64,000 bases of DNA from an uncultured Lachnospiraceae bacterium (GCA_947053345.1 CAMRSM010000006.1:19370-83369); one strand, 5' to 3'. Shown: positions 26,719 through 36,380, numbered from the stretch's first letter. The notes: generated by a model not told the origin, from the sequence alone. Translations and numbers: made by a program.

Positions 26719-28560
26719 TTACTGCGGGGTGCTGCCGCGCTTTTTCCGCCTCCTGCGGCGCAGTGCAAGAATGAGAGCTGCCGCGAGCAATAACACTGTC
26801 CCCCGGTAAATCCACACCGTGCGGATTGACTCCCCGCTTTTTGCCTGCGCCGCGGCATACGCTGCCCGGAACTGTGCCAGGGCATCGCCCTCGTTAATTC
26901 CAAGGGATTGGTAAAACTGCCACAGCCGCCCGAAAAGCCCTGCCGCCTCTGCGTCCTTCACCGAAAAAGCCAGCCCTGTCTGTACCGGGAACGCAATCCC
27001 TTCCAACGCGGCATACTTCCTTTCCCCTGACAATGCCATCGCGTCTAGACTGCCCTGTAAAAAAAGCATGCCGCCGATCTCCCCCGCCCCCATCGCACCA
27101 AGAAGCGTTTCCTCGTCCGGAAATCCTACCACATGCCCGTCAAAGACCGTTCCGGCCAGGAGCGGCAGAAGTTCCTGCACCACGCCCCAATACCGCTGCA
27201 CGACCTTGCCCTGCCCTGCTTCCCCGCTAAATTGTCCCGCCTCAAAAGCAGGAACGGCAGGAACCAGACGGTCGGTTCGGCAAGCTCCTGCAAAGCAGTA
27301 TGCCTGGCTACCCCCGACAAGCGGCACCCCTGCCGCGAACAAAATTTCCCCATCCTCAAGCGCCTGTAGCGCATCCTCCCCGGAAAAAGGGCTTCCGGAA
27401 AAAACAAGCCCGGTATAAGACTGCACAAATGCGAGGAAGCCAGACAGTTCACCGTGGGTTCCTGCCGCGTCATGCCAGAGATACGGCACACGGTCAAGCC
27501 CCGCCTGCGCATACGGCAGGTTTTCACCGCGCGACAGCAGATTCTCCAAGATATCATTCTCTTGTTCCCTGACTGCCCCCGCCCTCATACTTTCCCGCTG
27601 CTGGCACATTGCTGCCCGCAACGCATCCCCCTCCTGCGTTGTCTCAAGGTAACGATCCAAAATCCTAAGCACAGGGGCTAATTTCGGGTTGGCAGTTCCG
27701 GCTGCAACCTTGCTGCCATACTGGGAAAAATCGGAAGAAACGCGCAGATCTGCCGCCGGATATTGAAAAAATAAAATATCCTCCGGCAAAAGCGCGGCAT
27801 CCGCCTGCCCTGTCCGCAATGCCGCAAGTACCGCTTCCCCATTCTGGCAAGGGATCCACCCCATGTCATCAAAACCTGCCCCGCCAAAGTACAAGCCCGG
27901 CGAAAAGGTAATCCGGGAAAGCAGCATCTCGGCTTTTAAATCGCCCGCGACATAAGCGATGACCCTGCCATCTTTCCGCCCTTCCTCTTCCCGTGCCCCG
28001 GCACTCTCTTTTTCCCTGTCCTCCCGCGCGTGCGCATACTCCACCAGCACGTAAGGGCTCTCATACAGCCATGCGCTTAAATACAGTCCGTCCTCCGACA
28101 TAACAGATCCATCTCCCGCATCCCCCTGGCTGCCCGGACAGGCAGCAGGCACACCGAGAAGAAAATCAATCCCCCCGTCCTCCATTGCCTTGCGGTTTTC
28201 CTCCCAGCTTCCCTCCACGATTTTCAATTCCAGACCAAATTCATGCCGCAGCACATCCAAAAGCGGTGCAGCTGCCCCGCACCCCACCTGACCGTGGATT
28301 TCCCATGTCCCCGCGTCAGACACGCCGACAAACAAGGTCTGGCCGCGCAGGCTTGCAAGGTAGCTCTCCTCGTCCTGCGCCAGCGCAAAAAATTCGTCCT
28401 TTTCCGGGCTTTCGGCAGCCAACATCACACCGTATTCCGTGCCCTCCCCCAAGTTACCAGTCAGCCGGCTGCCTGCCAAAAACGCGGAAACAGCAGCAAA
28501 GAGCAGCCTTTTTCCCCATTGTCTTTTCCTCATCCTCACTCCCCGCCCTCTATTTTTCAT
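26719..28560 (-). CDS. membrane-anchored protein with two solute-binding-type domains and no output domain
   Basis: 613 aa. After a basic start and one hydrophobic stretch (about 15-32) come two extracellular segments resembling family 3 periplasmic binding folds. The first is about 70-330 (RGQTLFVGVSDAGTWEI, DVLRHEFGLELKIVEGSW); the second is about 355-575 (GENLPYAQAGLDRVPYLWH, SGFLAFVQSYTGLVFSGSPF). A C-terminal helix (WIYRGTVLLLAAALILALRRRRRKK) ends in arginine-rich residues. This layout matches the sensor part of kinases or cyclases, but no signalling domain follows. The ATG overlaps the transglutaminase stop as ATGA with GGAGG upstream, so the two are coupled. Function unknown; a co-sensor or ligand scavenger is inference. 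Confidence 0.75.
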   Translation of the reverse strand: MKNRGRGVRMRKRQWGKRLLFAAVSAFLAGSRLTGNLGEGTEYGVMLAAESPEKDEFFALAQDEESYLASLRGQTLFVGVSDAGTWEIHGQVGCGAAAPLLDVLRHEFGLELKIVEGSWEENRKAMEDGGIDFLLGVPAACPGSQGDAGDGSVMSEDGLYLSAWLYESPYVLVEYAHAREDREKESAGAREEEGRKDGRVIAYVAGDLKAEMLLSRITFSPGLYFGGAGFDDMGWIPCQNGEAVLAALRTGQADAALLPEDILFFQYPAADLRVSSDFSQYGSKVAAGTANPKLAPVLRILDRYLETTQEGDALRAAMCQQRESMRAGAVREQENDILENLLSRGENLPYAQAGLDRVPYLWHDAAGTHGELSGFLAFVQSYTGLVFSGSPFSGEDALQALEDGEILFAAGVPLVGGSQAYCFAGACRTDRLVPAVPAFEAGQFSGEAGQGKVVQRYWGVVQELLPLLAGTVFDGHVVGFPDEETLLGAMGAGEIGGMLFLQGSLDAMALSGERKYAALEGIAFPVQTGLAFSVKDAEAAGLFGRLWQFYQSLGINEGDALAQFRAAYAAAQAKSGESIRTVWIYRGTVLLLAAALILALRRRRRKKRGSTPQ

Positions 28561-30140
28561 CCTTCCACCTCCCTTATCGCAAGCACCTCGCGCCCTCTGT
28601 CAAAATCGTCCATCGAAAGTCCGCGGTCCTCATACTCCGCCTCCCCGCTCTGGTTATCGAACGGATCATAGCGCAAATGCTTTTTGGGCGGATAAAAATC
28701 CTTTTGGAACTCAGAATTGGCAACCATACGAAACGGGTCCAGGTTGCCGAAATAAAATTCATGCTTTTCAATGTCGCCGTTCCGGTAGCCGGAACCGCCG
28801 AACGAACAGTCCGCAAAAAGCCAGCCGTACGGCGCGACATAGAATTGCGCCCAGTCATGGCTGCTGACGCGGTACGGTGTCGCGTTCAGGCCGGACTGCC
28901 AGCGCGCCGGGATACCCAGGATACGGCAGAGCGTGATAAACAGCAGCGCCTGCACGCCGCAGTCCCCCCTGCCGCAAAGCGCCGCGTACTCCGGGATACT
29001 TTCGATCGTAAGATAAGAGCGGACATACGCGTAAGCAACCTTTGAGGTCACATAATCATAGACGCGCTTCGCCAGCAAATAAGGATTTATTTCGTCCCCT
29101 GCTGCCTCCGCCGCAACCGACCGCAAGAACGGGGTAAAGCGGATGTGCGGTAACTGCTCGGTCAGATCCTGCACCACAAGCGGCGCGCTGTTGCCATAAA
29201 CAAGGTATGTCCGCGCCTCCTTTTCAGACATTGCGCCCGGACATCCCGGAATCTTGCGGAAAGTAAGTGCCAATCTCCCCTGCGTGTTATGGACGAGCGC
29301 AGGCTGTAATGCCCTCGCCACAATCTCCGCCCGCGGCTCAACATAGCAGACACGCGTGTCAAATTCATACTCCACCAGAAACGTACGGTTTTCCTTTAAT
29401 TCCGCACAAAAACTGACCGTGCGCTGCGGCGCGTCCTCCCCGTCCACCGCACAGGTTTCCGGCTCCGCCCGCACAATGCGGATACCCGAAAACTGTTCAC
29501 AATTTTTCGGGATCGGCAGGTGGACGAGCACCCTGCCCGGAACGAATTTATCCTCGTGGATCCGGAGGCTTGCACGCATATGGTAATGGAGGGAAAGACT
29601 TTTCTTTTCCTTGAGATAATGGATCGTGTCCGTCAACAGCGCCGTCTTTTTTGCTTCCCGCGCCGCGGCAGCATCATCCGCCTGCCGCGCCTGTCGCCGC
29701 CTCTGTGGATCCATCTTTCCGAGTGCCTGCTTTCTCCTGTTTTGCTTATGCACACCGGCGCGCGCAACGAAATCTGCGTCCACCGAGAGCAGGGTATCCA
29801 AAAAGCCCTGAAAATAGTGTTTGCTCCCGTCCACATAGATCCAGTCAAGTTCCCCGCACTCCTCAAGCCTGTGAAATTCCGCCTCTGTAAAATCCGGTAT
29901 CCTCCCCTGCAGCATGGCAAGCGCCTGCCGGTATGTATGCGGATATTCCGCCCTTAACATATGCATGATCTGTCTTTCAAGCTCCAGCCTCCTGCGCAGC
30001 GCGGTCGGTATGGAACCCGCCAAGTAACGCGCAATCAGGCGGTCCGCCCCGGAAAAATCACCGCACCATTTTTTCTTTGTGATATCTTCCGGCAGCCCCA
30101 CACTCAGGAATTCAATATCCCCATACATTCCTCCGCCCAT
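28557..30140 (-). CDS. transglutaminase-like protein, probably cytoplasmic
   Basis: 527 aa. An N-terminal helical region (1-120) and a beta-rich middle (about 180-330) precede a transglutaminase/protease-like domain. The catalytic triad is visible as Cys394 (CGRGDCGVQALLF), His428 (VSSHDWAQFYV) and Asp444 (GWLFADCSF). Such domains form or break amide bonds. There is no signal peptide, unlike many bacterial relatives, so action inside the cell is likely. ATG 30140 has GAGGG at 5 nt; ATG 30128 is an alternative. It is coupled to the downstream double-binding-domain gene by a 4-nt overlap. Confidence 0.82.
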   Translation of the reverse strand: MGGGMYGDIEFLSVGLPEDITKKKWCGDFSGADRLIARYLAGSIPTALRRRLELERQIMHMLRAEYPHTYRQALAMLQGRIPDFTEAEFHRLEECGELDWIYVDGSKHYFQGFLDTLLSVDADFVARAGVHKQNRRKQALGKMDPQRRRQARQADDAAAAREAKKTALLTDTIHYLKEKKSLSLHYHMRASLRIHEDKFVPGRVLVHLPIPKNCEQFSGIRIVRAEPETCAVDGEDAPQRTVSFCAELKENRTFLVEYEFDTRVCYVEPRAEIVARALQPALVHNTQGRLALTFRKIPGCPGAMSEKEARTYLVYGNSAPLVVQDLTEQLPHIRFTPFLRSVAAEAAGDEINPYLLAKRVYDYVTSKVAYAYVRSYLTIESIPEYAALCGRGDCGVQALLFITLCRILGIPARWQSGLNATPYRVSSHDWAQFYVAPYGWLFADCSFGGSGYRNGDIEKHEFYFGNLDPFRMVANSEFQKDFYPPKKHLRYDPFDNQSGEAEYEDRGLSMDDFDRGREVLAIREVEG

Positions 30141-30154
30141 CCTTTCCCTCTCAC

Positions 30155-30198
30155 AAAAACCCCGTCGGAGCCGCCCACAATGCCCCGACAGGGTTTTT
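30155..30198 (-). terminator. terminator upstream of the transglutaminase gene
   Basis: AAAAACCCCGTCGGAGC (30155-30171) pairs with GCCCCGACAGGGTTTTT (30182-30198) with two mismatches. On the minus strand it ends transcription of the gene stopping at 30202, although its own A-run/T-run lies within the stem. Confidence 0.75.
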
Positions 30199-30201
30199 CG
30201 C

Positions 30202-30759
30202 TTATTCCACGGTCCGGTTAATTTCCTGCGCCGCTTTCTCCGGTGTCACCTCCGGCATCACACTGCCGGAAGCACTCTGCACCTTTATGCCCTGCTGCGG
30301 TTTTACGGCATCCGCCACACCGGAGACATCCTGCACCCCAATCCCTTCCTGCACCATCCCGTCAGATGCAGCTTTACAGGCATTGCCCAGCTCGGTGCCT
30401 GCCTGCGCTGCCCCGGCAACATTCCTCCTTGCCATGCCGTCCCGCACAGCCTGCTCTGCCTGCTTTTTTACTGCTTCCTTTTTCTCTTCAAACTTCACCT
30501 TGAGCTTGGAAGCCATCTCCCGCAGTTCATCACCGCTCTTTGTCCTGACGACTTCCCTCACCTTGCCGATCACGGCTCCCGCCGCCGCCGCGGTCGCCAC
30601 AAAGGCCACACCCTTAAAGACCTTGCCCGCGATCTTCTTTTTCCATGCCTTTTTCATCGCCTTGAATTTTTTATTCACGGCGTGGTCAAACCTTTTTGAC
30701 TGCTTTTGTTGCGCCTTCAGGCGCTGTGCTGCACTCATCGTAAAAATTGATTTACCCAT
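30202..30759 (-). CDS. small basic helical protein, unknown
   Basis: 185 aa, no family recognised. It has a strongly basic N-terminal third (RLKAQQKQSKRF, KKFKAMKKAWKKKIAGK) and one hydrophobic, Ala/Gly-rich stretch (VFKGVAFVATAAAAGAVIGKV, about 48-68). A charged, probably coiled-coil region of Lys/Glu follows (about 75-108), then a low-complexity tail. This could be a membrane-tethered DNA- or wall-associated protein, but nothing shows which. The start is uncertain: ATG 30759 has a weak site and ATG 30738 is possible. It lies upstream of the transglutaminase pair but is separated by a terminator. Confidence 0.55.
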   Translation of the reverse strand: MGKSIFTMSAAQRLKAQQKQSKRFDHAVNKKFKAMKKAWKKKIAGKVFKGVAFVATAAAAGAVIGKVREVVRTKSGDELREMASKLKVKFEEKKEAVKKQAEQAVRDGMARRNVAGAAQAGTELGNACKAASDGMVQEGIGVQDVSGVADAVKPQQGIKVQSASGSVMPEVTPEKAAQEINRTVE

Positions 30760-30902
30760 ACCTTTTTGTACCTTTCCTTTTCAATTTCCGGCCATGCCGC
30801 CTCTCCCTGCCTGCCGCGGTAAAAAACAGGCAGCTCTGCGGCCGCCGTCTGCGGTTCTCCCTGCATATTCCCGCCTCTTTGGCAAACGGCCAGCCGTCCC
30901 CT

Positions 30903-31415
30903 TTAAGCCAGATTCTTCGGCGAAAATCCCATCGGGAACAGCTCATCCAGGCGGTAAAGCCAGTAATCCTCCTGTGAGCGCGCCAAGATTATATAAAATT
31001 TGCGCGGATCACAAAACTCCGCCATCACCTGACGGCACACGCCGCACGGCGCGGTATAGTCCACCGGGATACCGTTCTTTCCCCCGATCACCGCGATCGC
31101 CGTAAATTCGCGCTCTCCCTCGCTCACCGCTTTCGCAAACGCCGTGCGCTCCGCGCAGATGCCCGGCGAAAACGCCGCATTTTCAATATTGCAGCCGGTA
31201 TATACCTTTTTCCCGGATGCGAGCAGCGCCGCCCCAACCTGAAAACCCGAATACGGGGCATAGGCACGCTCCATCATTTTTTCCGCCGCGGCGATCAATT
31301 CCCTGCACAGCAGGTCGCTGATCGTATCCCTCGACGGGGGCAGAGCCCCGGCAAACGGTGCCAGTTCCCCTTTTTTCCGGCATACCGGTACATTTTTTTG
31401 AGCTTCATCCCCCAT
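30903..31415 (-). CDS. cdd: cytidine deaminase
   Basis: Zinc enzyme deaminating cytidine and deoxycytidine to the uridine forms. 170 aa against the usual 130-140; the first 30 residues (MGDEAQKNVPVCRKKGELAPFAG...) are an extension. The core shows YSGFQVGAALLASGKKVYTG, then SPGICAERTAF with the Cys ligand and catalytic Glu, and PCGVCRQVMAEF with the other two Cys ligands, the all-Cys zinc site of tetrameric enzymes. ATG 31415 follows GGAGG at 6 nt. It is the third gene of deoD-deoC-cdd. Confidence 0.95.
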   Translation of the reverse strand: MGDEAQKNVPVCRKKGELAPFAGALPPSRDTISDLLCRELIAAAEKMMERAYAPYSGFQVGAALLASGKKVYTGCNIENAAFSPGICAERTAFAKAVSEGEREFTAIAVIGGKNGIPVDYTAPCGVCRQVMAEFCDPRKFYIILARSQEDYWLYRLDELFPMGFSPKNLA

Positions 31416-31452
31416 AATGCTCCTCCTTCCCTTTTCCGCGGATATACGGCCT

Positions 31453-32109
31453 TCAACTATTTTTCAGCAGCTTGACAATCCGGCTCGTACCAAGGCGGTC
31501 CGCCCCAAGTACAGCAAAACGCTCCGCGTCTTCAAGGCTCGCGATTCCGCCCGCCGCTTTGATCTTCACATTTGCGCCAACATGCTTTTTGAACAGGGCG
31601 ATATCGTCAAAGGCCGCGCCGGATGTGCTAAATCCGGTCGAGGTCTTGATAAAATCCGCCCCTGCCGCGGTCACGGTTTTGCACAGGCATATTTTCTCTT
31701 CCTCGTCAAGCAGGCAGGTCTCGATGATTACTTTCAAAATCTTATCGCCCGCCGCTTCTTTTACTTTGCGGATCTCCTCCTCGACCAGATCAAAACGCTT
31801 CTCCTTAACCCAACCGAGATTGATCACCATATCCACCTCGTCCGCGCCGTTTTCGACCGCATCCCTCGTCTCAAAAACCTTGGCCGCCGTCGTGTGGTAG
31901 CCGTTTGGAAACCCGATCACCGTACAGACCGGCATGCGCCCGCCGACATATTCCTTTGCCCGCGCCACATACGAGGGCGGGATACAGACCGAAGCAGTCC
32001 GATACTCCACTGCCTCGTCGCAGAGACTGCGGATTTCCTCCCAGGTAGCCGTCTGTGAAAGCAGCGTATGATCCACCCGCGATACAATTTCTTTTTGTGC
32101 TTTCTCCAT
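31453..32109 (-). CDS. deoC: deoxyribose-phosphate aldolase
   Basis: Splits 2-deoxyribose 5-phosphate into glyceraldehyde 3-phosphate and acetaldehyde by a Schiff-base lysine. 218 aa, typical. Seen: [40 protein letters not shown], and [14 protein letters not shown] with the Schiff-base Lys, then IKAAGGI with the second lysine. GGAGG lies 6 nt before the ATG. It works with DeoD and Cdd to use nucleosides as carbon and to recycle bases. Confidence 0.96.
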   Translation of the reverse strand: MEKAQKEIVSRVDHTLLSQTATWEEIRSLCDEAVEYRTASVCIPPSYVARAKEYVGGRMPVCTVIGFPNGYHTTAAKVFETRDAVENGADEVDMVINLGWVKEKRFDLVEEEIRKVKEAAGDKILKVIIETCLLDEEEKICLCKTVTAAGADFIKTSTGFSTSGAAFDDIALFKKHVGANVKIKAAGGIASLEDAERFAVLGADRLGTSRIVKLLKNS

Positions 32110-32125
32110 ATCTTACCTCCAAACC

Positions 32126-32839
32126 TCATGCAATCCCGAGCGCGATCTCCATCATCTCATGGAAGGAGGTCTGGCGCTCCTGTGCCGAAAGTGCCTCCCC
32201 GGTGTAGAGATGGTCCGAGATGGTGAGCAGGCAGAGCGCTTTCTTTTTCGCGTACGCGGCATTTAAGTACAGGGCGGCAGCCTCCATCTCCACGCAGAGT
32301 ACCCCCATTGCTTTCCATGCGTCGTTTGCAGCGGCATCCGCCGAATAGAAGGTGTCCGAGGATAGGATATTCCCCACCTTCACCGGGATATCCTTCTTTC
32401 TTGCCTCCGCTACCGCGCGCTCCACCAGGGAAAAATCCGCCGTCGGCGCGATCGTCCCCGGGAGTTTATACTGCGCGGCATAGTTGGAGTTCGTCGAAGC
32501 GGAAATTCCCACCACGATATCGCGCACCTTCACGTCATCCGAAAAACCTCCCGCCGAGCCGATGCGGATGATACTCTCGACCCCATAAAAATGGTAGAGC
32601 TCATAGCTGTAAATCCCAACGGACGGCATACCCATACCCCCGCCCATCACGGAAACCCGCTTTCCCTGATACGTCCCGGTAAAACCAAGCATGTTGCGCA
32701 CCTCGTTAAAACAGGTAACATCCGACAGATAATGATCCGCAATATACTTTGCCCGCAGCGGGTCGCCCGGCATCAGCACGGTCTTTGCAATCGCTCCCTC
32801 CTTTGCCCCATTGTGCGGTGTTGGTGTCAAAGCTGCCAT
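32126..32839 (-). CDS. deoD: purine-nucleoside phosphorylase, DeoD type
   Basis: Phosphorolysis of purine (deoxy)nucleosides to base and (deoxy)ribose 1-phosphate. 237 aa, the hexameric trimer-of-dimers class. Marks: KTVLMPGDPLRAKYIADHYL with the phosphate site, GGGMGMPSVGIYSYEL, IRIGSAGGFSDDV, VEMEAAALY for sugar binding, and ISDHLYTGE with the base-recognising Asp. ATG 32839 (MAALTPTPHNGA) has GGGGGA 5 nt upstream and is preferred to an upstream ATG. First gene of the salvage operon. Confidence 0.96.
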   Translation of the reverse strand: MAALTPTPHNGAKEGAIAKTVLMPGDPLRAKYIADHYLSDVTCFNEVRNMLGFTGTYQGKRVSVMGGGMGMPSVGIYSYELYHFYGVESIIRIGSAGGFSDDVKVRDIVVGISASTNSNYAAQYKLPGTIAPTADFSLVERAVAEARKKDIPVKVGNILSSDTFYSADAAANDAWKAMGVLCVEMEAAALYLNAAYAKKKALCLLTISDHLYTGEALSAQERQTSFHEMMEIALGIA

Positions 32840-32885
32840 AAAAATCCCCCTTTCCATGATATCTTTTCCATTTTACTTACCTGAA

Positions 32886-32914
32886 AGTATACCACATTCT
32901 CCCGGAAAGGTAAA
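32886..32914 (-). promoter_or_regulatory. promoter of the deoD-deoC-cdd operon
   Basis: Minus strand: -35 TTTACC (32914-32909), 17-nt spacer, -10 TATACT (32891-32886). Confidence 0.65.
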
Positions 32915-32972
32915 GGGATGCCAGCCCGCATTTTCGTCACATCAGGAAAACCGTGATTCCAACTGCCACTCC

Positions 32973-34475
32973 TTAATTCTTTCTCCGCTTCTCGCTCGCC
33001 GGGAGGGAAACGCGGAAAATACGGCGCGCCAGCTCGCGGAAGCTGAACGGGATCAGCGGATAAATATAGCTCTTCCCGGCAATCGTCTTGTTAAAGCAGA
33101 TGCAGACCAAAGCGAACAGAAGCCCCGCCGCAAAGCCCCAGATACCGAACCATGCCGTAAGGAGCAGCGTGATGATGCGCATAAATTTCAGTGCGTAACC
33201 GAGCTCAAAATTGACCTGCGTGTAATTTGCGATCGCCACGAACGCCATATACATCATGGCCTCAGCGTTAAACCAGCCGGAGCTGACCGTAAACTCACCG
33301 ATCACAAGGCCAGACACAACGCTTAGCGGTGTGCTCAGCATATTCGGCGTGTTGATCGAGGCAAGCCGCAGGCCGTCGATCGTAAATTCCAGGATCAAAA
33401 ACTGCCAGATCAGAGGAATGTTCATCGTCTCCTTGATCGCGATAAATTCAAAGCCGTTCGGCACATACTCCGGGTATTCCGTCAGCAGCAGGAACAACGG
33501 GGTTAAAATGATTGCCAGAAAATCAATGAGGATGCGCGACAGGCGCAGGTAAGTCCCCGTTACCGGCGGGAAATAGTAATCGTCCGCCTCCTCAACGATA
33601 TCAAAAATGCTTGCCGGGAGCACCATCGCCGACGGCGAATTGTCCACCAAAAGCACGATACTGCCCTCGAGGATGCATGCTGCCGCACTGTCCGGCCTCT
33701 CTGTATACTTAAATTTCGGGAACGGATCGAACCATCTTGTGTGGAACATGCTCTCCGCGAGGCTCTGCTGGTTCATGGTCAGCGCGTCCACCGAGATGCT
33801 TTTGATGCGGTCGGTCACCTTCCTCAAAAATTCTTTGTCCACGCGGTTCTCCATGTAGCAGACCGCGATATCTGTCCGGGAACTCTTTCCCGCCGACATC
33901 ATCTCGATCGTGAACTGCGGTGTGCGGATGCGGCGGCGGATCAGGGCAGTATTGAATGCCAGCGTCTCCACAAAACCGTCCTTTGAACCGCGCATGGCCT
34001 TATCCTTGTCCGGCTCGGTCACGCCCCGCGCAGGATAATCGCGGAAGTCGATCGTGAGCGCTTCGGCAAACCCGTCGATAAAAAGAGCCGGCTTCCCCGA
34101 AAGAATCGCACCGAGCAGTTCATCCACGTCCTTCACTTTCTCAAGCTCCCCGTACGGCATGTATTTTTGGAGCAGTGCCTCCATCGTCTGGGGCGTGTCC
34201 TGTTCCGTGATGCTCCCGAAATACTGCAGGAGCTTCTGCATCGTCATATCCTTGTGGAAACCGTCGATAAAATAAAAGCATGCTTCTTTTTTCCCGATCA
34301 AAAAGACGCGCTTTAAGATATCATAATTTTTCTTTACCTGCAAAATGTCGTCAAAGCGCTTCATATTATTTTCCAGTGCCGCGTCAAGCGGGACACCCTG
34401 CCATTGCTGCACATTCTTTATCTGTTCACCTTGTGCGCCGTTTTGCGCCGTCCCCTGTTTTTCCTGTTCACCCAT
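32973..34475 (-). CDS. spore germination protein, GerA/SpoVAF family
   Basis: 500-aa membrane protein of the GerA A-subunit family, placed in the spore inner membrane, where it takes part in germinant sensing. The N-terminal soluble domain spans about 1-290 (LKRVFLIGKKEACFYFIDGFHKD, SGKPALFIDGFAEALTIDFRDYP, RGSKDGFVETLAFNTALIRRRIR). A membrane half follows with about five helices (LIDFLAIILTPLFLLL to IITLLLTAWFGIWGF). ATG 34475 has AGGAGG about 10 nt upstream. No gerAB or gerAC partner is adjacent. The nearby spoVAA-AC genes suggest a SpoVAF-like role rather than a complete tricistronic receptor. Confidence 0.88.
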   Translation of the reverse strand: MGEQEKQGTAQNGAQGEQIKNVQQWQGVPLDAALENNMKRFDDILQVKKNYDILKRVFLIGKKEACFYFIDGFHKDMTMQKLLQYFGSITEQDTPQTMEALLQKYMPYGELEKVKDVDELLGAILSGKPALFIDGFAEALTIDFRDYPARGVTEPDKDKAMRGSKDGFVETLAFNTALIRRRIRTPQFTIEMMSAGKSSRTDIAVCYMENRVDKEFLRKVTDRIKSISVDALTMNQQSLAESMFHTRWFDPFPKFKYTERPDSAAACILEGSIVLLVDNSPSAMVLPASIFDIVEEADDYYFPPVTGTYLRLSRILIDFLAIILTPLFLLLTEYPEYVPNGFEFIAIKETMNIPLIWQFLILEFTIDGLRLASINTPNMLSTPLSVVSGLVIGEFTVSSGWFNAEAMMYMAFVAIANYTQVNFELGYALKFMRIITLLLTAWFGIWGFAAGLLFALVCICFNKTIAGKSYIYPLIPFSFRELARRIFRVSLPASEKRRKN

Positions 34476-34888
34476 GTTCTGTTTTCTCCTTCCTTCTATG
34501 GTCTGCGGCGGGGTTCCCCGCATTTCCACGGATGCGCGTATCAACGTCCCAAATATCCCCATATCCGGCAGGGGCACGAACCTCTTTCCGGAACTTTTTT
34601 GTCCATCCGACGGAAAACTGCCGGGAAAACTTCTCCGGCAGCCTGGAGCACCCTGCACACGGATACCGCCAAAACGCAAAAATCCCGCCAAAATATAGTC
34701 GAGCTTAGCATGCGCATTTTCCGGATTTTTAGCGCAAAGGATAAGAAAGAACATTTATTTTTTTCGCAAAAGGGAGTAAGATTTTGTCGTAGAAACATTT
34801 TTTCGCGTAAAAGGCTATCAAGCCCAAAAGGATTTCCGCCGGAAACCTACATATCCAAGACTATTTCATTGTTCTATGGGAGGTTCGC
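34476..34888. other. 413-nt divergent intergenic region between gerA-like and MATE genes
   Basis: No gene, RNA or clear promoter recognised. The part next to 34889 is AT-rich and likely holds the MATE promoter. The part next to 34475 stays open in frame with the gerA-like gene for 93 codons but lacks a start with a ribosome site. Confidence 0.5.
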
Positions 34889-36316
34889 ATGAGCAGCATA
34901 TCCGCCAGTACAAAATCCGTATTTTCCCGTTTCTTCGGGATCGAACCGATGCTAAAAAAATCCGGGCCGCTCGGCACGCTGCCGTCCACGAAACAGGCAT
35001 ACCGCAGCTTTATTAAAATGGCGTGGCCCTCGGCACTTGAATCGCTCCTTGTCGGTCTGGTCGGCTCCATTGACACCATGATGGTCGGCACAATGGGGGA
35101 AAATGCGATCAATGCCGTCGGCATCACAAACCAGCCAAAATTTATCCTGCTCGCGGTGATTTTTTCCCTCAACGTAGGCGTGGTTGCCGTCGTGGCAAGG
35201 CGCAAAGGGGCGGAGGACCAAAAAGGGGCCAACCACACGATGCGCGTTGCCATCCTTCTTTCCGGGCTGCTCTCCCTCTTGACTTCGGCGCTGGGTTTTC
35301 TTTTTGCGGAACCCATCTTAAAATTTGCCGGTGCGGATCCGGTTTATCTGGGCGACGCAGTGACATATTTCCGTATCCTCTGCGTGAGCATTGTATTTAC
35401 CGCACTGAACCTGACCATCAACGCAGCACAGCGCGGGTGCGGCAACACAAAGATTTCGATGCGCACCAATATTGTGGCAAATATCGTGAACGTCGTCTTC
35501 AATTATCTGCTGATCAACGGGATTTGGATCTTCCCAAAATGGGGCGTGGCAGGTGCCGCGGTGGCGACGGCACTGGGTGCGTTTTCTGCCTGCGCGATTT
35601 CTTTCGCAACCCTGCTTTCCAGAAACGGCTATCTCTCCCTGATGCGCCGCGGATGTTGGAATATCTCCTCCTCGGTGCTCACACCGGTCTTAAAAGTCAG
35701 CAGCAGCGCGTTCGTCGAGCAGGTGTTCATGCGCATCGGCTTTTTTGCCTACGCAAAGATTGTCGCAGGGCTCGGCCCGACACCGTACGCAGTACACTTG
35801 ATCTGTATGAATATATTGAACCTTTCCTTCTGCTTCGGCGACGGGCTCGGAATCGCCGCTTCTGCCCTTGTGGGGCAGAACCTCGGCTCACACCGTCCGG
35901 ATCTCTCCATTGTTTACGGTAAGGTTGGCCAGCGGATCGCTTTTCTATGCTCCACCTTCCTCTTCCTGCTCTTTGTCGGCGGAAGGCACGGCCTGGTCTG
36001 GCTGTTTTCCAAGGAAGCGGAAAGCATCGCGCTCGGCGGGACGATCATGGTAATTATGGCGTTTTCCACCCACTTCCAGACTTCTCAGGTTGTCTTAAAC
36101 GGCTGCCTGCGCGGAGCCGGGGATTCCGCTTTCGTCGCCGCAACCTCAATGGTAAGCATTGCCCTCATCCGCCCGGTTCTGACCTATGTACTCTGTTATC
36201 CGTTGGGACTGGGGCTTTCCGGGGCGTGGATCTCTCTGATCGTTGACCAGGCATTCCGCTTTGTGGCAGGATTTTACCGGTTTTCCGGAGGAAAGTGGAC
36301 GCGCATCCGGCTGTGA
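34889..36316 (+). CDS. MATE family efflux transporter
   Basis: 475 aa, about 12 membrane helices; a Na+ or H+ antiporter family exporting cationic compounds. It opens with an unusual soluble stretch of about 40 residues before the first helix. Family marks: KMAWPSALESLLVGLVGSIDTMMVGTMGENAINAVG in the first half, INAAQRGCGNTKISM, and in the second half GIAASALVGQNLG and LNGCLRGAGDSAFVA. GGGAGG lies 5 nt before the ATG. It is the only plus-strand gene in a 28-kb minus-strand block and sits between spoVAC and the gerA-like gene, where spoVAD/AE would be expected. Confidence 0.9.
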   Translation: MSSISASTKSVFSRFFGIEPMLKKSGPLGTLPSTKQAYRSFIKMAWPSALESLLVGLVGSIDTMMVGTMGENAINAVGITNQPKFILLAVIFSLNVGVVAVVARRKGAEDQKGANHTMRVAILLSGLLSLLTSALGFLFAEPILKFAGADPVYLGDAVTYFRILCVSIVFTALNLTINAAQRGCGNTKISMRTNIVANIVNVVFNYLLINGIWIFPKWGVAGAAVATALGAFSACAISFATLLSRNGYLSLMRRGCWNISSSVLTPVLKVSSSAFVEQVFMRIGFFAYAKIVAGLGPTPYAVHLICMNILNLSFCFGDGLGIAASALVGQNLGSHRPDLSIVYGKVGQRIAFLCSTFLFLLFVGGRHGLVWLFSKEAESIALGGTIMVIMAFSTHFQTSQVVLNGCLRGAGDSAFVAATSMVSIALIRPVLTYVLCYPLGLGLSGAWISLIVDQAFRFVAGFYRFSGGKWTRIRL

Positions 36317-36380
36317 AAGTGCCGGATGCACGTTTCTATTCAACACGATTCCCGCGAAAGCCGCCTCGTATTCTTCTGTC

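Noticed and set aside
28185..29045. 286-codon plus-strand open frame spanning two genes
   Set aside because: It crosses the coupled ends of the double-binding-domain and transglutaminase genes on the other strand and is Pro/Arg-rich without a ribosome site; a shadow.
34476..34754. 93-residue N-terminal extension of the GerA-like protein
   Set aside because: Low-complexity, with no ribosome site at its first codon. ATG 34475 has AGGAGG and begins a typical N-terminus.
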